Assembly (NCBI RefSeq): GCF_000143765.1 | Contig: NZ_GL379770.1 | Location: 956,903-1,020,902 of the forward strand | Reading direction: 5' to 3' | DNA length: 64,000 nt | From: Sphingobacterium spiritivorum ATCC 33861 | GTDB lineage: Bacteria; Bacteroidota; Bacteroidia; Sphingobacteriales; Sphingobacteriaceae | In this document: positions 35,460 to 44,547 of the stretch, piece by piece | Position numbering within the stretch: position 1 is the first letter of the stretch | Layout of the letters: each line of letters opens with the position of its first letter | Notes under the pieces: generated by a model | Seen by the model: the letters and a program-made list of their open reading frames with translations, nothing else | Databases searched by the model: none | Told to the model about the DNA's origin: nothing | Program-made: the position numbers and the translations under genes

Positions 35460-36923
35460 TTACAGTTCCTTTCTTAATCTTGCGACTGGTATATTTAATG
35501 CTTCCCGGTACTTTGCTACCGTACGGCGGGCAATAGAATAACCTTTTTCTTTTAAGATATCGGTCAGTTTCTCATCTGCTAAAGGTTTACGCTTATCTTC
35601 ATTCGAGATACATTCTTCCAGAATTTTCTTAACCTCTTTATTAGAAACCTCTTCACCCGAATCGGTTTGTATGGCTTCAGAGAAAAATGATTTAAGTAAA
35701 AATGTGCCGAATTCAGTCTGTACATATTTGGAATTGGCTACACGCGAAACTGTTGAAATATCCATTTCTATGCGATCTGCTATGTCTTTAAGTATCATAG
35801 GTTTAAGCATGCGGTCATCTCCCGTCAGGAAATATTCATACTGATATTCCATAATCGCATTCATTGTTTTTAACAAAGTCTGCTGACGCTGTTTAATGGC
35901 ATCGATAAACCATTTAGCCGAATCTAGTTTTTGTTTGACAAATTGTACTGCTTCCTTCATTTTCTTATCTGTCTTCTCCACTTTTTCGTAATGTTCAAAC
36001 ATCTCCTGATAAGATCTGGAAACCCTTAATTCCGGCGCATTCCGGCCGTTTAAGGTCAGGTGCAAAACACCGTCATTGTTGCTGATATGGAAGTCGGGGA
36101 TAATGTGAAGTTGCTTTCCTGCTGCTGCTCCTGAATCTCCCGGTTTAGGATTTAATTTCAGGATCTCCTGAATGATATTTTTGAGTTCTTCTGAATTAAG
36201 TCCCAATGCTTTTTCAAGCTTATCATAGTGTTTCTTTGTAAACTCTTCCAGGTAATTCTGTACCACAATAATAGCCTTTTTCACGGCTTCATTATCGTTA
36301 TTTTTCTTTTTTAGTTGTATAAGAAGGCATTCCTGAAGATCTCTCGCACCAATGCCGGCGGGTTCAAAATCCTGTACGATTTTGAGCATCTCCAGTACTT
36401 CCTCTTCTTCAGCAATTACATTCTGCGAAAAGGCAAGGTCATCAATAAGCGACAGGATAGGTCTGCGGAGATATCCGTCATCGTCAAGACTGCCGATAAT
36501 CTGCTGACCGATCAAAAAGTTCTTGTCATCTAAAGCCAGTAAGTCCAGTTGGTTCTGAAGACTCTCAAAGAATGAACTTTGAATAGCTATAGGCATCTCT
36601 TTGCGATCCTCCTCATCATCTCCTCCGTAAGAATTGCCATAATCATTAAAGTCATCATCCTGAATATATTCATCTACACTGAATTCTTCATCGAATGAAT
36701 TGTCTTCACCTTCGTACTGCTCATCCGGGTCTTTATCCGGATATTCCTGTACAGGTTCGTTCATATTGATCAAACTCCCGTCTTCTAATGCCGGGTTTTC
36801 TTCAAGTTCCTCTTTGATACGGGCATCTAATGAAACAGTAGGTACCTGCAACAGCTTGATAAACTGAATCTGCTGTGGCGAAAGTTTTTGTAAAAGTTTC
36901 TGTTGTAAAGTTTGCTTCAACAT
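35460..36923 (-). CDS. rpoN: RNA polymerase sigma-54 factor
   Basis: 487 residues. The Gln-rich activator-interacting N-terminus is MLKQTLQQKLLQKLSPQQIQ; a long acidic linker (DPDEQYEGEDNSFDEEF) follows, then the core-binding domain (EPAGIGARDLQECLLIQL), the helix-turn-helix (DIADRIEMDISTVSRVANSKYV) and the C-terminal RpoN box ARRTVAKYREALN. It directs RNA polymerase to -24/-12 promoters with the help of enhancer-binding proteins, none of which is in the window. Confidence 0.97.
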   Translation of the reverse strand: MLKQTLQQKLLQKLSPQQIQFIKLLQVPTVSLDARIKEELEENPALEDGSLINMNEPVQEYPDKDPDEQYEGEDNSFDEEFSVDEYIQDDDFNDYGNSYGGDDEEDRKEMPIAIQSSFFESLQNQLDLLALDDKNFLIGQQIIGSLDDDGYLRRPILSLIDDLAFSQNVIAEEEEVLEMLKIVQDFEPAGIGARDLQECLLIQLKKKNNDNEAVKKAIIVVQNYLEEFTKKHYDKLEKALGLNSEELKNIIQEILKLNPKPGDSGAAAGKQLHIIPDFHISNNDGVLHLTLNGRNAPELRVSRSYQEMFEHYEKVEKTDKKMKEAVQFVKQKLDSAKWFIDAIKQRQQTLLKTMNAIMEYQYEYFLTGDDRMLKPMILKDIADRIEMDISTVSRVANSKYVQTEFGTFLLKSFFSEAIQTDSGEEVSNKEVKKILEECISNEDKRKPLADEKLTDILKEKGYSIARRTVAKYREALNIPVARLRKEL

Positions 36924-37155
36924 GTTTTCTGGTCACTAAATTGACTGTAAAAGTAGAGAATAAATATTTAAATATTATCATTATTCTACGAAATCTCATC
37001 TTTTAGGTATACTTTTTGATGAGAAAAAAACTCCTGTCTTCATGATTCGAAAGCTACCCGATACAAATGTTAAAATTCGTTAATTTTTTACGCACTATTA
37101 CTAATTAATTACGTCTGACTATGCTTTTACCAAAACTATTCTTCATATTTACATC

Positions 37156-39513
37156 ATGTTTAGAGGTATCAAAAATAAATTTTTGCGTTACTTTATTATC
37201 GCTGTCTATTTTATTGTACTGATTGTTTGTGCCGTACAGATTAACTTTCTTTGGCTTTTTGGCTATTCTCCGACGAAAAAGGACATTGTCATGCCATCCC
37301 TTAATATTTCTACAGAGCTTTATACTGCCGATTCTGTTCTTATCGGACGATATTTTGAAGAAGACCGTGATCCGGTGCCTCATGATAGTATTTCACCCAA
37401 TGTCCTGAATGCGCTGGTCGCGACAGAAGACATTCGTTTTTATAAGCATAATGGTATAGATTTTCTGGGGCTTGCTTCCGGTATAGTGTCTACGCTTACA
37501 GGTGATAAACGCGGAGCCAGTACCATTACCCAACAGTTAGCCAAAAATCTCTATCGCACCCGTTACAATACTTCTGCCGGTATTTTAGGCAAAGTGCCCG
37601 GAGTAGGGCTTATTGTCAATAAATTTAAAGAGTGGATGACGGCTTATAAATTAGAGAGCAAATACGGGAAGGATGAGATTATTACCATGTACCTCAATAC
37701 CGTATCCTTTAGTAATAATGCCTATGGCATCAAATCAGCCTCACTGCGATATTTTAATAAAATGCCAAGTCAGCTGAGTGTTAATGAATCGGCTATGCTG
37801 ATCGGGATGCTCAAGGGGACGACTTTATACAATCCGTTGAGAAATCCTAAAAATGCACTTCAGCGACGAAATGTAGTGCTTGCACAGATGCAAAAAGCAG
37901 GATACCTGACCAAACAACAGGTAGATACCTATTCTGTGCAGGACCTCAATCTGAATACCAACAACGTTGATCGTCAGGATGCAAATGACTCTTACCTGAG
38001 AGCTGCTGTGCAGCGTTGGCTGGAAGACTGGAGTAAGGAAAATGATATTGATATCTATAAAGACGGATTGAAAATCTACACGACTATTGACTCCCGTATG
38101 CAAAAGATGGCCGAGGAAATGGTCGGTAAGCAAATGAAGTTTTTACAGCAGCGGTTGAAAAACGCCTGGGGAAGTGAAGATCCCTGGAGAGATAAAGAAG
38201 GAAATGTAATCCCTAATTTTATAGAGAATCTTGCGAAGAAAACACCTTATTACGCTGCGCTGATTAAAAAATATCCTAATAATACGGATAGCGTAAATTA
38301 TTATCTCAATAAACCAAAAGAGATGGAGATCTTTACGTGGAATGGTAATCAGAAGAAAGAATTATCTACTCTGGATTCGATCAGACATTATGTCGTAATG
38401 CTGAATGCAGGGATGATGTCTATGGAGCCACGTACAGGAGAAATCAAAGTATGGGTGGGAGGAATCAACCACAAATATTACAAATTTGATCACGTCAATC
38501 AATCCAAACGTCAGGCAGGTTCTACATTCAAACCTTTTGCTTATCTGGCAGCGCTGGAATCAGGAAAATCACCTTGTGATAAATACACGGACAAACCGGT
38601 ACGCATTTACGCCGGTCTTAAAGATGGAGTAGAAGAGTATTGGGAACCGAAAAATGCAGACTGGAATTTTAGTTACAGAGAAATGTCCCTGCGTTGGGCT
38701 ATGGCACGTTCAGTCAATTCCATTACTGCTCAGATCACGGAAGAAGTAGGCTGGGATAAAGTAGTAGATGCTGCACACAGATGTGGTATAGAGAGTCCTC
38801 TGAAATCTGTTCCTTCAGTCAGTCTGGGATCTAATGATGTATCCGTGTATGAAATGGTAAGAGCTTATGCGACATTTATGAATGAAGGCAAACGACTGGA
38901 TCCGATTCTGGTATCGAAGATTGTGGATTTTGACGGAAATGTAATTGCTGAATTCAAAAAGAAAGAAAAAGAAGTCCTTACCAAGGAAAATGCCTGGTTG
39001 ATGACCTATATGCTTCGTGGCGGAATGGAAGAACCGGGAGGAACATCTCAGGCACTTTGGGATTGGGATCTCTTCAAAAAAGACAACCAGATCGGTGGCA
39101 AGACAGGTACATCCTCTGACTATGTAGACGGTTGGTATATGGGTGTGACCAAAGATCTGGTGACAGGTGTATGGGTAGGCTGTGATGAGCAAAGCATTCA
39201 TTTCAAAAACTCACACACAGGAGAAGGTTCGAAGACTGCATTGCCGATTTTCGGTATGTTTCTGGAAGAATTATACAAACATCCGGAGCTGGGATATACA
39301 TTTGGTAAATTCCCTGACCCTACAGTCGAGATAACCAAAAAATATAAATGTGAAAGTCCAAGATTACCTGAACGGACAGAAAGTGCAGATAGTACGGCAG
39401 TAGATATCCCGGATGGTGAAATCTTAGAAGGTGAGGGAGGAGAGCAAAACGGTGAACAGCCGGTAACCACACCTCAGCCACCTGCTTTGGATGCTGACTC
39501 GACCCTTGACTAA
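37156..39513 (+). CDS. Penicillin-binding protein 1A (bifunctional transglycosylase/transpeptidase)
   Basis: 785 residues. One N-terminal membrane helix (about 11-35) precedes a GT51 glycosyltransferase domain with ATEDIRFYKHNGIDFLG and GASTITQQLAKNLY, and a transpeptidase domain with the SxxK nucleophile in AGSTFKPFAYLAAL, SxN in RSVNSI and the KTG motif in GGKTGTSSDYVDG. It polymerises and cross-links peptidoglycan in the periplasm. The C-terminal tail after residue 740 is acidic and Gly/Pro-rich. A weak hairpin covers the stop codon. Confidence 0.94.
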   Translation: MFRGIKNKFLRYFIIAVYFIVLIVCAVQINFLWLFGYSPTKKDIVMPSLNISTELYTADSVLIGRYFEEDRDPVPHDSISPNVLNALVATEDIRFYKHNGIDFLGLASGIVSTLTGDKRGASTITQQLAKNLYRTRYNTSAGILGKVPGVGLIVNKFKEWMTAYKLESKYGKDEIITMYLNTVSFSNNAYGIKSASLRYFNKMPSQLSVNESAMLIGMLKGTTLYNPLRNPKNALQRRNVVLAQMQKAGYLTKQQVDTYSVQDLNLNTNNVDRQDANDSYLRAAVQRWLEDWSKENDIDIYKDGLKIYTTIDSRMQKMAEEMVGKQMKFLQQRLKNAWGSEDPWRDKEGNVIPNFIENLAKKTPYYAALIKKYPNNTDSVNYYLNKPKEMEIFTWNGNQKKELSTLDSIRHYVVMLNAGMMSMEPRTGEIKVWVGGINHKYYKFDHVNQSKRQAGSTFKPFAYLAALESGKSPCDKYTDKPVRIYAGLKDGVEEYWEPKNADWNFSYREMSLRWAMARSVNSITAQITEEVGWDKVVDAAHRCGIESPLKSVPSVSLGSNDVSVYEMVRAYATFMNEGKRLDPILVSKIVDFDGNVIAEFKKKEKEVLTKENAWLMTYMLRGGMEEPGGTSQALWDWDLFKKDNQIGGKTGTSSDYVDGWYMGVTKDLVTGVWVGCDEQSIHFKNSHTGEGSKTALPIFGMFLEELYKHPELGYTFGKFPDPTVEITKKYKCESPRLPERTESADSTAVDIPDGEILEGEGGEQNGEQPVTTPQPPALDADSTLD

Positions 39514-39540
39514 TATGTAGTCAGGGTATCTGATTTTTTA
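39502..39540 (+). terminator. Possible weak terminator
   Basis: ACCCTTGACTA (39502-39512) pairs with TAGTCAGGGT with one bulge, followed after a few bases by TTTTTT. It overlaps the PBP1A stop codon. Confidence 0.4.
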
Positions 39541-39553
39541 TTAACTTAACTCC

Positions 39554-42500
39554 ATGAAAATTACGTTATGTAGTCAATTGTCGAACAGTGCCAGGCTACT
39601 GTTCGCTTTAATTGCATTTTGTTGTATGTTGCCCAATATAAGCCAGGCTCAGTATTTTGGTCAAAACAAAATGCGCTACAAAAAGCTGAATTTTAAGGTT
39701 TATGAAACTCCGCATTTTGATCTCTACTATTATCTGAAAAATGATAGCATGGTCAGATGGCTGGCTAAAGAAAGTGAAGTGTGGTACGAATTGCATCAAC
39801 AGGTGTTTCAGGATACTTTCTTACGCAAGAATCCGGTTATTGTATACAGCAATCATCCCGAATTCCAACAAACGACAGCTATTCAGGGAGAGATCAGTGT
39901 CGGTACAGGAGGGGTGACAGAAGCATTCAAGCAAAGAGTGGTCATGCCCGTCATGCAGATTAATCAGCAAACACGTCACGTATTGGGGCATGAGCTGGTA
40001 CACGCATTTCAGTATCGGGTACTTATTGACGGAGGTGATTCTACCCGTCTTGAAAATATTATGAATCTGCCTCTCTGGATGGTAGAAGGGATGGCAGAAT
40101 ATTTCTCAATAGGGAAAAAGGACGCCTTCACCTCTATGTGGATGCGGGATGCTTATCTCAATAAAGATATTCCGTCGCTGAAGCAGATGACAGAACAGTC
40201 TTACAAATACTTTCCTTACCGGTATGGTCAGGCATTCTGGTCCTATATCGGGTCTACATACGGAGATACAGTGATTATGCCTTTGTTTATCGAAACGGCT
40301 AAATATGGCTATGAAATAGCTATGAAACGCGTGTTTGGATATGACGCACAAACCATGTCTAATCTTTGGAAGAACAGCATGGAGAATATGTATAAGAATT
40401 CCGGTAAGGATACTGTATCAAGACCTGTCGGGACCCCGATACTGAATACCGGCAATTCAGGCAGGATGAATGTTTCACCTGCAATTTCTCCTGATGGAAA
40501 GTATGTAGCATTTCTATCTGAAAAGGATATGTTCAGTATCGATCTTTTCCTTGCAGATGCGCATACCGGCAAAGTCATACGAAAGCTGGGGAGCAGACTT
40601 ACAAATAAAGACATAGATGAGTTTAGTTTTCTGGAGTCTGCCGGTACTTTCTCGCCGGACAGTCGCAAGTTTGCTTTTTCAGTGTTTAGTGCTGGTAAAA
40701 ATAAATTAATGACAGTGGATATAGCGACAGGCAAAACGCTGTCAGTGGAGGCGATGGGAGATATTACGGAGTTCACAAATATTACCTGGGCTGCAGATGG
40801 AGACCATGTTGCTTTTTCAGGTTTGAAAAACGGACATAGTGATATTTATATTTATAACCTGAAGACGAAAAAACTGGATCAGTTAACAAATGATGTGTAT
40901 TCTGACTTTCAGCCGAGTTTCTCCAGAGATGGAAAATCTATTGTATTCAGTACCGATCGGGTAGCACTGGCATCTGATAACAGATCTGTAGATATCCCAA
41001 TGAATCTGGCTATAGTAGATGTCCGGACAAAAAACATTCAGAATCTGGATATTTTCCCCGGAGCTAACAATCTCAATCCACACTTTTCCTCTAACGGAGA
41101 ACAAATCTATTTTCTATCTAACGGGGATGGATACCGTAATATGTACCGTTATACCGTAGCGTCCGCTCAGGTGGAAAAATTGACAGACTATTTTACAGGT
41201 ATAAGTGGTATTACCGAATATTCTCCGGCAATGAGTATCTCTGCTACAGATGAAATCGTCTACTCGTACTTTAAAAATAATGCTTACAGTGTGTATTATG
41301 CAAAAAGTTCAGATTTTACGGGAACAGTAGTAGATGCAGGATCGGTCAATTTTGATGCGGCGATGCTGCCTCCTCCTGTAAGCCGCGGTGTGAATGTAGT
41401 CAATACCAATCTGCGTAATTTCAACGCTTTTGAGCGTATCGGAGATGATCAGATTAACACGATCGCTTATAAACCTAAGTTTAAACTCGATTATCTCGCC
41501 AATAGCGGAGTTGGAGTTTCTGTTGGAAGCCGTTACGGAGCGGGGATATCCAGTGGTATCCAGGGGATGTTTTCAGATATTCTCGGGTACAATCAGATCT
41601 TTGCAGCTCTAAATGTGAATGGTGAAATTCAGGACTTCGGCGGGCAGATTGCTTATATTAACCAGAAAGGCCGGTTCAACTGGGGTGCCTCGTTGTCGCA
41701 TATTCCATATATTTCGGGATACAATGCGAATGAATTTGAAGACTTCGGATATGGTGAAGAGTTGTCGTACAATACCTATTTAGTGCGCACTTTTCAACAA
41801 CAAGCCGATGTTTTTGTCGCTTATCCGTTTAACAGGCATCACAGAGTTGAGCTTGGAGCAGCTGTGGTAAGATATAATTACCGTGTAGACAAATGGCGTC
41901 AGAGTTACTATTCCGGATATGGCGATCGTCGTAAGCTCAGTAACGAAGAGGCCTCGCAGTTAGGATTTGGTAATCTCAAACCTTTTGTAGTGCAGCAGGT
42001 CAATACTGCTTTGGTAGGAGACAATTCCGTATTCGGTATTGCTGCTCCGCTACAGGGATATCGTTATCGCCTGGGAGTAGAGCAGTATTTTGGCGATTAT
42101 ACTTTTTCTGCAGTCAATGTAGACCTGAGAAAATACAACCGTTATAAGCCCGTAACGATAGCTGCCCGATTGTATTCCTATTCGCGTTTTGGTAGTAATG
42201 AAAATGCACTCTATCCTTTCTATATCGGATATCCGTATCTGATCCGCGGATATGAAAGCGGTGATTTTGACCGCAATGGAAAAGTAAGGATCTCAGATCT
42301 GATGGGATCTCGCACAGCGGTGTTTAATTTTGAAGTAAGATTGCCGTTTACAGGGCCGGAAAAACTGGCTGCTGTGAAATCCGGATTCTTATTTTCCGAC
42401 TTAAATCTGTTCTTTGATGCAGGACTTGCCTGGTCGAAAGGCAACAAGGTGGTGTGGTCTTCTGATGACCGGCCTATTGTACCGCTAAAGGATGGTAAAG

Positions 42501-42703
42501 GTAATGTGATTGTTAATCCGGATACTAATCTTCCGGAGATGGGCTACGATCCTAACTATAAGATTCCGGTTATGAGTGCCGGGGTTTCACTGCGGATCAA
42601 TTTGTTCGGAGCCATGATTCTGGAGCCTTACTATGCTTTTCCGTTTGTCAAGACGAATTCTAAATCCGGGACGTTCGGAGTGAATTTCACTCCGGGCTGG
42701 TAA
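39554..42703 (+). CDS. Outer-membrane metalloprotease/TolB-propeller/beta-barrel protein
   Basis: 1049 residues with a signal peptide (cleavage near NISQAQ, residue 32). An N-terminal gluzincin-like domain carries HELVH (His146-His150) and, about 28 residues later, LWMVEGMAEYFS with the third-ligand Glu. Residues about 290-570 hold repeated TolB/PD40 propeller blades (SPDGKYVAFLSEKD, DGDHVAFSGLKNG, SRDGKSIVFSTDR, SSNGEQIYFLSN). From about 640 the sequence is a beta-barrel with alternating hydrophobic strands, and it ends in an aromatic Trp (FGVNFTPGW). The combination suggests a secreted or periplasmic protease tethered to an outer-membrane pore. Its substrate is unknown. Confidence 0.83.
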   Translation: MKITLCSQLSNSARLLFALIAFCCMLPNISQAQYFGQNKMRYKKLNFKVYETPHFDLYYYLKNDSMVRWLAKESEVWYELHQQVFQDTFLRKNPVIVYSNHPEFQQTTAIQGEISVGTGGVTEAFKQRVVMPVMQINQQTRHVLGHELVHAFQYRVLIDGGDSTRLENIMNLPLWMVEGMAEYFSIGKKDAFTSMWMRDAYLNKDIPSLKQMTEQSYKYFPYRYGQAFWSYIGSTYGDTVIMPLFIETAKYGYEIAMKRVFGYDAQTMSNLWKNSMENMYKNSGKDTVSRPVGTPILNTGNSGRMNVSPAISPDGKYVAFLSEKDMFSIDLFLADAHTGKVIRKLGSRLTNKDIDEFSFLESAGTFSPDSRKFAFSVFSAGKNKLMTVDIATGKTLSVEAMGDITEFTNITWAADGDHVAFSGLKNGHSDIYIYNLKTKKLDQLTNDVYSDFQPSFSRDGKSIVFSTDRVALASDNRSVDIPMNLAIVDVRTKNIQNLDIFPGANNLNPHFSSNGEQIYFLSNGDGYRNMYRYTVASAQVEKLTDYFTGISGITEYSPAMSISATDEIVYSYFKNNAYSVYYAKSSDFTGTVVDAGSVNFDAAMLPPPVSRGVNVVNTNLRNFNAFERIGDDQINTIAYKPKFKLDYLANSGVGVSVGSRYGAGISSGIQGMFSDILGYNQIFAALNVNGEIQDFGGQIAYINQKGRFNWGASLSHIPYISGYNANEFEDFGYGEELSYNTYLVRTFQQQADVFVAYPFNRHHRVELGAAVVRYNYRVDKWRQSYYSGYGDRRKLSNEEASQLGFGNLKPFVVQQVNTALVGDNSVFGIAAPLQGYRYRLGVEQYFGDYTFSAVNVDLRKYNRYKPVTIAARLYSYSRFGSNENALYPFYIGYPYLIRGYESGDFDRNGKVRISDLMGSRTAVFNFEVRLPFTGPEKLAAVKSGFLFSDLNLFFDAGLAWSKGNKVVWSSDDRPIVPLKDGKGNVIVNPDTNLPEMGYDPNYKIPVMSAGVSLRINLFGAMILEPYYAFPFVKTNSKSGTFGVNFTPGW

Positions 42704-42721
42704 ATGGTTTAATCAAAAGGG

Positions 42722-42763
42722 AGCCGTTGCATTATTTATGAGAGATAAGCAACGGCTTTTTTG
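42722..42763. terminator. Terminator hairpin between converging genes
   Basis: AGCCGTTGC (42722-42730) and GCAACGGCT (42749-42757), then TTTTTT. The stop and last codons of the minus-strand GIY-YIG gene (42736 onwards) lie inside the hairpin. Confidence 0.85.
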
Positions 42764-43068
42764 TTATGTAGGATAGTTAAGGGCATATGTAGGGAACAAA
42801 GATTTTTCCAGTTAGGATTTTGTTTTCTGACCATTCTTTCTTTGACGATGCGTGGGAGGGATGCAAGTTCTTTTCTGCGTTTCTCTGCCTGTTCGAAAGT
42901 ATCAGCATATTCGATATAAACAATACTGCTTAATTTGATGACCTGATTGAATAAAGAAGCGTGAACAGTTCTCATTTCCTGATATGTCGTCTCTACATCT
43001 TGTGTCAGATTGACTTCAAGATGATGACGATTGCTGTCTGAGGCGATGTAAATGCAGTATTTTTTCAT
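42736..43068 (-). CDS. Degenerate GIY-YIG domain protein
   Basis: 110 residues. The layout of the GIY-YIG fold (PF01541) is recognisable: YCIYIASDSNR at the start, KLSSIVYIEYADTFEQAEKRRKELASL in the middle and VRKQNPNWKNL at the end. However, the defining GIY is CIY and the YIG tripeptide is replaced (HHLEV), and the catalytic Arg helix is not obvious. It may be a non-catalytic relative. Conserved in style with small GIY-YIG proteins (about 90-110 residues). Confidence 0.72.
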   Translation of the reverse strand: MKKYCIYIASDSNRHHLEVNLTQDVETTYQEMRTVHASLFNQVIKLSSIVYIEYADTFEQAEKRRKELASLPRIVKERMVRKQNPNWKNLCSLHMPLTILHNKKAVAYLS

Positions 43069-43127
43069 GTTTTCTCCTTGTTTTGGCTAATAAATTTGGT
43101 TTTTCTAAATCTATTTGCTAATTTTGA

Positions 43128-43156
43128 TAGTACAATTATACTAACAATTTTAGTAT
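43128..43156. promoter_or_regulatory. Candidate operator of the XRE-S24 regulator
   Basis: A cluster of half-sites TAGTA (43128), TACTA (43139) and TAGTA (43151) is spaced by about 11 bases. It includes ATACTAA-N5-TTAGTAT (43138-43156), a perfect 7-5-7 inverted repeat, 25 bases before the start codon. Confidence 0.6.
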
Positions 43157-43181
43157 TTACAAATTTTATTTAAAAAATATT

Positions 43182-43961
43182 ATGTCTAACATCGCCTCGA
43201 ATCTGAAATACATCAGAAAGAAAAAAGGATTGACACAGCAGCAATTTGCTGATTTAATGGAAATTAAACGCGCTTCAGTGGGAGCGTATGAAGAGGATAG
43301 AGCAGAACCTAAGTATGAGTTACTAAAAAAAATAGCTGAATATTTTGATCTGACGATGGATGAACTGGCGAACGATGTTATAGATGATAAGTGGAAACCT
43401 ACACCTCGTAGTAATGCTTCTAATCTGCGTGTACTGAGTGTAACGGTAGATCAGCAGGATCGTGAAAATATAGAATTGGTACCTGTAAAAGCGAGTGCAG
43501 GTTATCTGAACGGGTATGGTGATCCGGAATATGTGGCCGAATTGCCGAAATTTTCACTTCCGATGTTTAATCAGGGTACATACCGGGCCTTTGAAATAAA
43601 AGGAGATTCTATGTTGCCTTTACCCTCGGGCTCTGTTATAATAGGTGAATATGTGGAAAACTGGCATGATATCAAACCCGGACAGACGTATATAATTGTC
43701 TCTAGAGAAGAAGGTGTCGTATATAAACGTATTGCCTTTAAATATAAAGAAGAAAAAGGATTGAAGCTGGTATCAGATAACAAGACATACGAAGCATATT
43801 GGGTGGGATCGGAAGATATTCTGGAAGTCTGGAAAGCAAAGGCATTTATAAGTACCGAACTGCCCGAACCAAGCCCGGAGCCTACTATGGAAACACTGAC
43901 CTCTATGATGGCGCAAATGCAAAAAACCATCAGCGCAGTGGTTGATAATAATAAGGCATAA
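43182..43961 (+). CDS. LexA/CI-like repressor: XRE helix-turn-helix with S24 peptidase domain
   Basis: 259 residues. HTH_3 domain at residues 4-60 (YIRKKKGLTQQQFADLMEIKRASVGAYE); linker; then an S24 self-cleavage domain with the Ala-Gly scissile pair in KASAGYLNG (Ala106-Gly107), the nucleophile Ser143 in IKGDSMLPL and the Lys182 base in VVYKRIA. Such repressors cleave themselves in response to activated RecA, releasing their target genes. Not in a visible prophage. The C-terminal tail is Pro/Glu-rich. Upstream it carries inverted repeats, probably autoregulation. Confidence 0.9.
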   Translation: MSNIASNLKYIRKKKGLTQQQFADLMEIKRASVGAYEEDRAEPKYELLKKIAEYFDLTMDELANDVIDDKWKPTPRSNASNLRVLSVTVDQQDRENIELVPVKASAGYLNGYGDPEYVAELPKFSLPMFNQGTYRAFEIKGDSMLPLPSGSVIIGEYVENWHDIKPGQTYIIVSREEGVVYKRIAFKYKEEKGLKLVSDNKTYEAYWVGSEDILEVWKAKAFISTELPEPSPEPTMETLTSMMAQMQKTISAVVDNNKA

Positions 43962-43970
43962 AAAAGATGT

Positions 43971-44001
43971 TTTGGATTTTGAAAAATATTTTGTACTTTT
44001 G
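43971..44001 (+). promoter_or_regulatory. Promoter of the rimP-nusA-infB cluster
   Basis: TTTG (43971-43974), 19 bases, then TACTTTTG (43994-44001). The predicted start is near 44007, before the hairpin at 44016-44043. No better promoter match lies between that hairpin and rimP. Confidence 0.7.
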
Positions 44002-44015
44002 TACTATCTGAAAGG

Positions 44016-44043
44016 AAGGGGGCATCATATGCCCCCTTTTTTA
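44016..44043 (+). terminator. Strong terminator-type hairpin in the rimP leader
   Basis: GGGGGCAT and ATGCCCCC pair around a 3-base loop (44018-44036), followed by six T. It can terminate the XRE-S24 transcript, but the best promoter for rimP lies upstream of it, so it may also act as an attenuator. Confidence 0.85.
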
Positions 44044-44074
44044 ATTCTTTATTGATTTAAAATAACAGTAATAG

Positions 44075-44545
44075 ATGAAGACAAAGGTAGAAAAGCGGGT
44101 TGAAGAGTTAGTTCTGGAGAAAATAGGAGATCGGGAGGATTTGTTTATTGTCAGTATAAAAATGCAAAGCAATGGCGTACTTGAAATTCTTGTTGACGGG
44201 GACTCGGGGATTGCGATTGATGATTGTGTAAAGATAAGCCGTCATGTTGGTTTTCATCTGGAAGAAGAGAATGTAATAGAGACTGCTTATCGTCTGGAAG
44301 TATCTTCTCCTGGTATTGATAGTCCTTTGATTATGATTCGTCAGTATAAGAAGAATATAGGACGTAATGTACGGGTCAAGAACCACGAGGGAGAAAAGAG
44401 AGAAGGAAAGCTTTTGAATGTAACAGAAAGTAACATTACGATCGAGGAAAGTAAAAAAGAAAAAGGGAAGAAAGCCGTGCCGGTTGAGTCGGTGATTCCA
44501 TTTGAACAAATAAAGGAAACTAAGGTGTTAATTTCATTTAAGTAA
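44075..44545 (+). CDS. rimP: Ribosome maturation factor RimP
   Basis: 156 residues. RimP/DUF150 features: N-terminal domain with SNGVLEILVDGDSGIAIDDCVKISRHVG, LEVSSPGIDSPLIM, and a C-terminal SH3-like part with GRNVRVKN and EGKLLNVTESNITI. It assists 30S subunit assembly. A 2-base gap to nusA indicates cotranscription. Confidence 0.95.
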   Translation: MKTKVEKRVEELVLEKIGDREDLFIVSIKMQSNGVLEILVDGDSGIAIDDCVKISRHVGFHLEEENVIETAYRLEVSSPGIDSPLIMIRQYKKNIGRNVRVKNHEGEKREGKLLNVTESNITIEESKKEKGKKAVPVESVIPFEQIKETKVLISFK

Positions 44546-44547
44546 AA

